Source of the DNA: Protaetia brevitarsis
Taxonomy: Eukaryota > Arthropoda > Insecta > Coleoptera > Scarabaeidae
Reading direction: 5' to 3'
Length of the DNA stretch: 64,000 bases
Assembly (NCBI GenBank): GCA_004143645.1
Contig: RXPK01000156.1
Location: forward strand, 760,810-824,809
The notes under the pieces are model-generated. The model had not been told where the DNA came from. It ran no database searches and worked only from the letters and a program-made list of their open reading frames with translations. This document shows, in pieces, positions 55,373 through 64,000 of this stretch; position 1 is the stretch's first letter; each line of letters begins with the position of its first letter. The position numbers and the translations under genes are program-made.

Positions 55373-58300
55373 GTAACCTTACAATACGGATCAACTTCAA
55401 ATATTCAAACAAATTAATTGTTAGATATAGCCTGTTCTTATGCAACAATGTATTTATTTTCAGAAAAAGACTTGGATTTGCATTGCGTGATAAATTTACA
55501 AATATTTACAGAAGTATATTTAGAACATATTGAAGGTTATTTCTATAATTAAAAGAGTGATTAACTTACATTGGCAGAGCAATGTGAAAATGATGATGAA
55601 CGATGATCATGTCTGTTCATTTGTGTTCATTTTGCGTCTCACCTCTCACCCAATTTGCACAAGTTCCTTCAACTAAAATGAATAAATCTAAAGCCAACCA
55701 CTATGTTAAATATTATGTAGTTATCATGTCTTTGATAAAATATTTAATATAATTTTGCAAATTCTCTACCGAAACATACTGTATCCTTGCTGGATAATCA
55801 GAAGCATACCTTGCACTTTGTATTTAATCATTGTGCTAATGTAATGTTCAACTTTTATAATGGAATTTAAGGTGCAGTACGGTATAGCGGCAGTTTTTGA
55901 TGCAGAAAATATGTTGATCTTAAAAATGTTTATTTTATATTATATATAAATATGTATTTTGACCTGCTCTTAAAAAATTAAATGAATAAGATGAATATAA
56001 AATAAAATACTTATGCTGTAAATATAATTAGAAATTAAACCAATCAGGAAACTGCGTGCTTCATAAAGATGGGTTGAGTATGAATGTGTATTCCATAAAT
56101 TTACGTGCAGGATTTTATTTACGGACGAGTAGAATATAAACATCCAAAATAAACAAAATCTATCGTCCCGGTTTTGTTGACAACATAATAAAAATAATAA
56201 ACTATCAATGCTTCTCTAGTACACCATTCACAATCAGTATCATTAAAAAATATTACTAAATGCTCTTGGAGATGAGACCTAACTACAAATACGAAACGCC
56301 ACAAACGTTTGGAGTAACGTAAAAATCTTTGCAAATTTTCACTGACTGAGTCGGCGATTAATTTTGCTGAATGCAGTTGGGATCATTACAATCAATCAAG
56401 CTCGCGTGCACGATATCCAAACGTAGCTATGTAAACGTAATGAAAAAAAGGACTACCACAGAGCTGCTGCATTCCTCCTGTCGAAATAAAGCAGGAAATA
56501 CGTACTCGACAATGGGCTTTGTTTGTGTTATCCGGATTCCGCTTTAATTAAAAATTTAAAATTTCATATAGATATTTTTTACAGATACGGAAAAAAAACA
56601 ACAAACCTTGCAGTTATTTTATTTTATACTCTTTGTATCAGCAGTAACCGTATGCTTTGTGGGTAGAGAAATTTAATATTATGAATCCGTATATACAATT
56701 TTGAAACTAATAATTTCTATTTATAATTAGGTATGCGCTGTGTTTTGTGTTCTAATTGATAAAACATTTTATATCGACAATTAATTATATGTAAACAATA
56801 TCGGCTTTGGCATATGCATTTCTGATTCATGCACATACATGTTTTATTAATTAAGGTACGGGTACGCTTGCTAAAACGGAAATTATGTTTTATCAACGAA
56901 TTTATGTGCAGTGTTAAACAATATCGTTACTGATATAAATACTAAAATAGATTGAATTTACTGTAGATAGACGAGCTTCGGAGTTATAGCATAGCTAATG
57001 TATACGTACCTCTCATAAATTGTGTACTTCCAAATCAGATTTGGATAATCCACAATAGGTAAATAATACCTATTGGAAAGGTAGAAGCCGAAGTATATAT
57101 TTAAAATAAAATGAGCCCTAAGGAATACAAAATCTTTTATTGCTTTTTTATGATGCTTAAATATTAGGTACGCGCTCAAGTATTCTACATATAGTTTTTT
57201 TTTCAACTTAATAAACATTTATATGCCTACAAACTTACAGATAACTTTACAGGCATATGCATAGAATCTCACTGTATATTTAGAGCCAAACAGCTCAGAT
57301 TTTTGTAATTTTAATAAAGTGTAACGTTGAACGATATTCTACCGTTTCTCTTATAATGGGAAGTACAGTTGAATACAGCGCAAGGGTGTGCCATGATAAA
57401 TTATTAATCAGCACTAAAATTCAGTAGATGTAGAAGAAAAAATACCACAGCAGAAACGCTGCACATGGGAGCGTCATCTATTTTACCACATTCACTTCTC
57501 GCGATAAATGTTTAGGGATACTTTTGCATTTATCTAAACTTATTTTAAAGAATCCCATTTAAAAAAAGAAATGAAGACAGAATAAATATACATTACAAGC
57601 AACCAAAATACTCGGAAAAATGTCATCAAAATTTAACTGCAAAATATTCTGTCATTTTCAATAGTCAAAATTGTGACAGTACACAATAAAAAAAAAAGAT
57701 TGCAATAACATTTCAGGTGATTTTGCCCCTGGATTATTACTGTAATTATGCAAGTCGCTGAAGAAATTTACATCAAGCTGTAAATTTACAATTTTATGAT
57801 TAGAGTACATGAATGTAAAGGTACAGTAAATATTACTAATGCTTTCTGTTTAAGTTCCAGTGTTTGTTCTGTATAATTTCTTTACAGTTACATAGATCTT
57901 TACATTCTGTACTTGTAATGCTTTTTAACGTTTTCAATGTTGTATGAAATTTATCGTTAGTAAAGGTTAAAAAGTTACAGAAAGATCTGGTGGCATTAGA
58001 GTAGTGGAATGTCGCGATGTTTTGCTGTTCATAACTTCTCCGTAACGTTTAATACAGGCAGGAAATACAACCTGCTCATACTCAGAAGATATTTCTGCAA
58101 AGATATTGGCAAAATTTTCAGAGAAAAAATATGAGAATATCAATGTTTTAAAATAATCGTGTGACATTTATATTTCACTGAACGTAAAGAAAGAGCAACA
58201 TGCCTTGTAGCATACTATGAGAGAGAAGCCACTGTCAGTTTGATGTACCCGTGATTAATCACATTCAGAAACGAATTCTCTGTCATCGTAAATATCCTTA

Positions 58301-61300
58301 GTGTAAAATTACAGTTTTAACAGTAATATTCATATTGCGAAATAAATTTACAGAATAAATTTATCCGATTAAATTGATGTTTGTAAATTTACAGTTCATA
58401 CCAAACAATTACAGCAAGCCTGCTTTAAAACTGATGTTACCGTAAAAATACTGCAAAATAATATATCGTATCAATCATTTCGTTGTAATATCACAATATT
58501 CTTTTATTTTATTTATAAACCAGGTATAAAGTTCAGACACACTTTTACATAATTATGCAAGTGATAAAAGACAACCTCGCATCAAATAGACATGTTTTTC
58601 GCTGAAATCTTACTAACATTGCTATACATTCTTGTGTAAAAACAGTTTGGTATTAACTTTATGTCAAATATGATGCAAACGTTTGCTTGGATCTTCTGCT
58701 AGTTTGAAAATGTTGTACTAAAATATTACATTTCTTTGTAACTAAAGAATTACCACGAAGAAAAGAGCGAGAAAACGTTATTACGTGGGTTCATTGTCTA
58801 ACAACACCTCTGTGTAATAAAACAAAAGGAAGTAATTGTCTCGGAAACGTGACTGTCTTGGGTAAAATGCATTGTCGCTATGCAGGTGCTGTTAAATTCA
58901 AAAGGTCCTGAGTTCGCTGCTGTTAAGATACTTAGAATGCCCCGAAAGAAACTTTTCTATTGAATCTATTGGAATAATTACCGAAAAAGAGGAGCAGGAG
59001 TAAACTAGTTTTTATCATGCGAATTTTGACTGTCTTTTTCTTACTTTCTTTTATAAATTCCATCAGTGGATTCTGTTTACAGTGGGATTTTGTATAATTT
59101 TTTGTGTAAATTTTGTTCGATTTTTTGGTTAAACTTTTTAACAATTAATTAAATAAAAACCGTATTAGGGAAAATTATATAAAATTAGTTCAAATATTAA
59201 AAAAAATTAAAACATTACCCTTTGTGCACGTGGAACAAAATAAATTCAGACTCCTGAGATAGCTCAGATTTTTTTGAACTTCGCTCCGAAATGGTATCCG
59301 TAATACGATTCATTTTTAGACAAGTTTATCGCTCTTCTTCTTCGTAAAACAAATACCTGATTTTTTCAATATCTATTTGCTCTGCTAGATCAGTTAGTTT
59401 TCAGTTTCATCAAAGAAGAATGTTCGGAAAGTTCATGGACTGCAATTAACTGACGGTAAATTCACGGACTAGAAAATTCACCGTCGAGCAATTCGCCTAA
59501 AGGATAATTCACTGTTTCTGCGATAATGCGTTATTAAGCACAAAGAAACTTCCCTAATTATCTTTATTTAGAAATGTGGAACTGCTTCAAGGATCAAATT
59601 ACATTGTATATTTAAAATAAGCATCTACAATTTTCATGACTTCATAGTAAATTTGAAACTTCGTTCGAACACTTTTCCAATTAAAACATCCTGACACCCA
59701 GCATAACTAACTAACTTAATTATATTAAAGCCATATAAATACTAACGTATTCCTTCGGAATTGCATATGTTTAGTCTTTAAACTGGACATACATGAGCCA
59801 CTTGTTTACATTCCCCCACCTAACTAACGCAAAACTATTCAGGTGTTTTTTAATTTTATATCGACGAAATAACAACACACTACAGAGCACATGAGTTATT
59901 TAAGCGAAGATCGTCGAGTAAAATAAAATGGATATTCTAAGCGGGGGTATTCCTTACAGCAGAATGGGAAACACACTTTCAATTTTTGTTGTTTGTTTAC
60001 CTAAGGAAATGGCTTGTATTTATCGGTATTTTTACAGAAAATAAAAGCCTTTTAATCACTAATTTGTGATTTGCAGTGGTGTGCTCCCGTGGCTCTTTAA
60101 GAGGAGCCACTCTTGAAAAATTGCAAAAAATTTAATAGACAAACAAAGATTAGGAAAAAAAAAAGAAATATAAATATGCAAGATTTACAAAGTGATAGTG
60201 TGACACTAACAATAAGTCTTACAAAGTAAGTAATATTACGTATTGCTATTAAGGTACCCTTGGAATATGTAAAAGATTTTGACTGCAACCATGGCGTAAC
60301 AAGTCTTTTGGATTTATGGTAGCTGTAAACTTTAAAAGCATTTAAAATATTTTATTTCTAATTAATGATAAAAAAAAATTATACAATTCAAAATTTTGTA
60401 TTGCATCCGATGCTACCATAGGCACATCCTAATTTGTTAGTTTTGTTAGGTGCTTGTATAATATCTAATGCCTTACACTTTAGACTAGTTATTTAATTAA
60501 TTTAATGTTTTTTGTGTGCTGCAGCTACTTGGAATGCAGCACTTTAACGATCTCTTCTTAGAAATCTTATGTTTGAGGCAACGTCCAATAAAACAAGTTG
60601 CTTTAATTACCCTTGCAATGAGGCAAATTTAAGTTCTCTCTTTACATCTTTCTAAACTCCAATCTACAATAATGGTTAAGTACCGTAAAATACACTAAAA
60701 AAAAAAAAAACGTAAATATATCCATTCGCGGTGTATACTCGAAAATGAATGCACCTCAAACTTTAAAATAGACAGCTGTGCAGTATTCGCTAGCACAACA
60801 AAGTTAATATTGCTGTTCTAAAGTTAGAAGTAATTAAATTACTTGCCTGTATTCCGTGTTTATATTAGTAGCGCTAATGAATTAAAATTCATGCATTTCG
60901 CAGTCTTAAGTCTGTTTATGCTCGTGGCTAGTGAAAAATTATGAAGTTAGGTTTTGCAGGGCGTTAATTATGCAATATGAATCTTTATTGTGCCTAGCGA
61001 GCTCTCGTGGCTGGAATTTATTAAATTTATAAGCAAATGTAAACAAGAAAAAGTAAACAAAAAGTAAAGGTTTCCAAGGATCGTTATATATATATAGGGT
61101 TGGTTAATTTTGTAAATGGCATTTAAGGCTAATTAAAATCATTTTCAATCCTTTGTGTGTTTCGTATTTCGCAGAATAGAAACGTTATGAGAATATAAAT
61201 AATACCATGAAATGGTACACGCAATAAATGTCATATTTATGTATATAAGTTGTGTAGAGTTACCGGCTTCACTTGCTACAGCTCAAAACCTTCAAATTTT

Positions 61301-61640
61301 GTGATTGAGAATGCACCCAAAGGAATGCTTTTGTCTGCCGCATCCTTAGAGTATTAATAAGTATTAGAAAAGTAGAGGCAAATGAAAGCGATGCATTGAT
61401 ATAACCTGAAACGTTTTATAAAAAAAAAAAAAATTAACTTGTAACATCCATAAATTTTCTTGATAAAAGTCACAATGACTAAACACTAAAAAGATCTGTG
61501 TTTACGATAAAATTTAGAAACGTCTATTTTGATCTTGATTCCTTTATTCTTTATATGGCTATAGTTAATTAGGTCAACTTAAAGCCATTAAATATTCGAA
61601 TTCATACGAGTGCGTTCGCTTTATAGATGCTGTTACAAAA
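55373..61640. other. 6-kb AT-rich desert
   Basis: No transposon protein, gene or repeat copy is recognised on either strand. Between about 57640 and 58450 the words ttacag, tttaca and ctgtaaa recur more often than I would expect, hinting at an old repeat. Open frames here (up to 86 codons) have AT-driven composition. Confidence 0.4.
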
Positions 61641-61647
61641 GCATTAC

Positions 61648-61683
61648 TTATGTGCAGTAAAGTTATCACTTTACTGCACATAA
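61648..61683. repeat. Perfect 16-bp hairpin
   Basis: The arms ttatgtgcagtaaagt (61648-61663) and actttactgcacataa (61668-61683) are exact inverses with a 4-base loop. Origin unknown; too short for a typical pre-miRNA. Confidence 0.8.
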
Positions 61684-63040
61684 TACAACATCTTGCATTA
61701 TTGATAGTCAGTCGTCCCTCTACTCGCAAAGTAAGAACTTTCGCTATCAATTGCGTATCTACATAGGACCTAACAATATCAATATGTGAGTAAGAAAGGA
61801 ATGTAGAAATGTGTAGCACCATGACTTAAACCGCCTCTAAATTTAATAATTTTCTATAAACACAATTATAAGAATGTATGAATTAAATACATCATGGAAA
61901 AAAGCAAATACAAATAACTGACTAAAACTTCTTGTATAAAGAGTAAATATATCAAATTCTGTCAATTATTGTATTTATAGGTTGGTTAGATTATCAACTT
62001 AAGTTTGTTACGCAGTACACATTGAAATACGAATAAATTCGATCATATTTACATTTATATCTTTCACATAGAATTCTCCAACGTCTGGGGAACCGTCTTC
62101 CACCATTGCTTAAAATATCTTATTGTTAATGCTGTTAATTATTGAAACTTGTTCATAATTGTACACGTATGTGCATTAATTACATGACTAAACATAATCT
62201 GTTTCACGTTAGCTCCAAAACTTATTCACTACAACTCTGGAATGCTGTTTCTAATTAGGTTACATGTAAATAACAGAGCGAATAATTAGTGCTTTCAGCA
62301 CCTGGACCGCCTGGTGTCTGAATAGACAAATATCAGCTACTCCATTCAAGCCAAAACTATTGCAACTCAGTCAGTGTTAACGGTAATGTGTGCTGACGGA
62401 TATTACAGTCAGAGTTCGGCAGCTATGTATATATGTATAATTTCTTCGTAATTTACATGCAAATAGTTGTTGTGAGGGTTGCAATGAGACAATTTGCGTC
62501 ACATTAACTGGTGTATTATCTCAAGACAGATAATATAGAGATATGTTCACATAAATTCATGTGTGCATGAATGATAGATGCATAGAGTGCTAGTTTAAAA
62601 AATGTAAATATATTTAGCGTTTTATTAATAATGGTACACCAGATCTCCTAGAAAAAGTTCATGGTATAAATTAAATTAAATATATAATAATTAATAATAA
62701 TTATTAATAATATGAAGAAAGACTAGAGTAAAACTCTTCGTTGTGTAGAATAGAATGCGTAAAGAAGTCAATTATAGGTATAGACGATTTTCGCAATCAC
62801 TGCAGAGATACGCTTGCATAAAAATTCAACACGCGCAAATAAATGGTACTCTTACCTCCCAATACGTCAACTTGGGAGAGTGTATTATTTAAGTAATGTT
62901 TTAATATTATTTAACTAATGTGTTATGAATAGACAAGTGATGTGTATTAGTGGGCTGTTGTGATGACAATGAATCCAGGTTTTTTATTAATAAAAAAAAA
63001 ACAAAAAGAAACAATAGTACTTAAAAGCCTATCCTTAGTA
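61684..63040. other. AT-rich stretch, nothing recognised
   Basis: No gene or repeat copy identified. A TAATAA-rich run is present near 62680-62712. Confidence 0.3.
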
Positions 63041-63041
63041 T

Positions 63042-63494
63042 CAGAGAAATATTGAAATTAGTGGACAAAGACGAACGATATCGCGATTGGGAAGATTCTT
63101 GGCAAAGAGTTTACAATACCAAAATGACACAGCATGCCTACATACATCCGAGGTTACCAAGAAGCTGTGGTATTACTCAGAAACGAAAATCTCTAGACGC
63201 TATCGCACAACAATAGCTCGATTAAAATTTGGACACGCCCAATATCCGGCACATTTGTTTAGACTGGGTATAAAATCTTCCAGAAAATCTCAATGTGGTT
63301 GTGAAATTGCTGATCTTAATTACATATTATTTAATTGTGCTTTACACCAAGATGTACTGGATGGATTTATCTTATAATTGGTTTTACAAGGCATACAGCT
63401 ACAAAATAGTTCGATCACTCTACTGCTTTCCAACAAAGAAACTGTATATGATTTCATAATTACCACGCTGAACAAAATAAATGTTGACAACTGA
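63042..63494 (+). pseudogene. Jockey-like LINE C-terminus
   Basis: The plus strand reads LVDKDERYRDWEDSWQRVYN, shifts frame, then TTIARLKFGHAQYPAHLFRL and CGCEIADLNYILFNCALHQ. This is the RL+xGH...H..R.G.....C.C....+..H.L..C zinc-finger-like end of jockey-clade LINEs, here with Tyr where His is usual. In a further frame, SITLLLSNKETVYDFIITTL and NKINVDN lead to a stop near 63494. RT and endonuclease are absent and at least two shifts are present, so it is a dead 3' fragment. Confidence 0.75.
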
Positions 63495-64000
63495 AAACAG
63501 CTGTGAAATAATCCTCATCACTCATCCCAATTTTCATGATAAAATTTGTTTGAAATTATGTTATTGTCCTGAACAAATTGGTTTTCCCGTGTATGAACCA
63601 CCCACACTGATATTACAGAGTGATTGAAAAGCGGTTCGAAAAGCAGATGTTCTATATTCATCAAATGACCTCAAGTTCAGACCCTTAAGGTAGAATAGTC
63701 GTTGATCTATTTAGATTTTTTTTAGTGAAATGTTGACCTTTCCACAGATTTCTAAATCTCACTGATCTGCAATGCTGCCAGTTTTTTTTTTATATAATTA
63801 CAGTCCTCCGTAATGACATGATGTGGACCCATATCAATACTGGGGTTAAATTAAAGCAAAGTGTTACGAGGTGCCGGCTAATAGCAATCCCAGTCGTGGG
63901 TTCGGGATTATTACCGATTATTATATCAATATTAACATGTATTTAAGGTTGGTTAATTGTTACAAAAATACAAAAGATTTACATTACGTTATCAGCTGAT
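63495..64000. other. AT-rich end of window, nothing recognised
   Basis: Contains a T-run at 63783-63792 and the words cccttaaggtag (63688) that also occur near 9263. No coding signal. Confidence 0.3.

Noticed and set aside
61648..61683. microRNA precursor
   Set aside because: The stem is only 16 bp with a 4-base loop, too short for a typical insect pre-miRNA.
1..64000. CRISPR array, phage or bacterial system
   Set aside because: No regularly spaced direct repeats or prokaryotic gene runs exist; the intron-bearing gene and LINE content show a eukaryotic (insect-like) genome.
1..64000. LTR retrotransposon or endogenous virus
   Set aside because: I found no paired long direct repeats with a primer-binding site, and no protease, integrase or envelope-like frame.

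Overview
This window looks like a piece of a large, repeat-rich insect nuclear genome. It is roughly two-thirds A+T by eye. It has one intron-bearing gene with arthropod-style 71-73 bp introns, and a dense layer of non-LTR retrotransposon, Penelope-like and mariner debris. Nothing bacterial is visible: there are no operons or Shine-Dalgarno-led gene runs. A beetle is my best guess from the repeat families and the secreted S1 protease, but this is an inference.

The only gene that can be read intact is a secreted chymotrypsin-fold serine protease (30811-31716, + strand, three exons, 253 aa). It has a TATA box about 35 bp upstream of the start codon and a poly(A) signal about 40 bp after the stop. 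Its S1-pocket residues (Gly at position 189, Asp at 226) match the brachyurin/crab-collagenase arrangement rather than trypsin. A diverged tandem duplication of about 120 bp (period about 180 bp) lies directly upstream of its promoter.

Layout. 1-1.2 kb: broken reverse transcriptase (RT) of a non-LTR element. 5.2-8.1 kb: four LINE fragments. 9.5-10.3, 39.7-40.6 and 48.6-49.5 kb: three copies of one non-autonomous element flanked by TA (called TA-1 here). 19.1-22.2 kb: a LINE (LINE-B) split by an antisense R1-like LINE. 24.4-26.1 kb: a LINE (LINE-A family) split by a CR1-like LINE. 26.8-27.3 kb: another LINE-A fragment. 28.6-29.9 kb: a Penelope-like element with inverted terminal repeats. 30.4-31.8 kb: the protease locus. 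32.6-33.9 kb: a small terminal-inverted-repeat (TIR) element and a LINE-A copy with RNase H. 37.1 kb: LINE fragment. 38.8-39.6 kb: mariner relic. 41.9-42.8 kb: R1-like LINE 3' end. 45.4-51.0 kb: a very large interrupted inverted-repeat structure carrying a TA-1 copy in its loop. 51.5-53.0 kb: LINE 3' end with a duplicated 3' UTR. 54.0-55.4 kb: a foldback element. 55.4-63.0 kb: AT-rich sequence with almost nothing recognisable. 63.0-63.5 kb: jockey-like LINE C-terminus.

The most interesting signal cuts across several elements. At least six places have a hammerhead-ribozyme-like core (CTGAWGA, a short stem, then CGAAAC or a close variant, often followed by a short palindrome). Several of these sit at the pivot or base of inverted repeats, and in three cases the inverted partner lacks the core. 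Penelope-like elements are known to carry hammerhead ribozymes, so these may be a population of related retroelement ends. Several CpG-richer, less repetitive blocks (about 4.1-4.65, 13.1-13.3, 18.1-18.4, 22.8-23.0 and 27.6-28.2 kb) stand out from the AT-rich background and are candidates for regulatory DNA or first exons of genes lying outside the window. LINE-A, LINE-B, TA-1 and similar names are local labels only.
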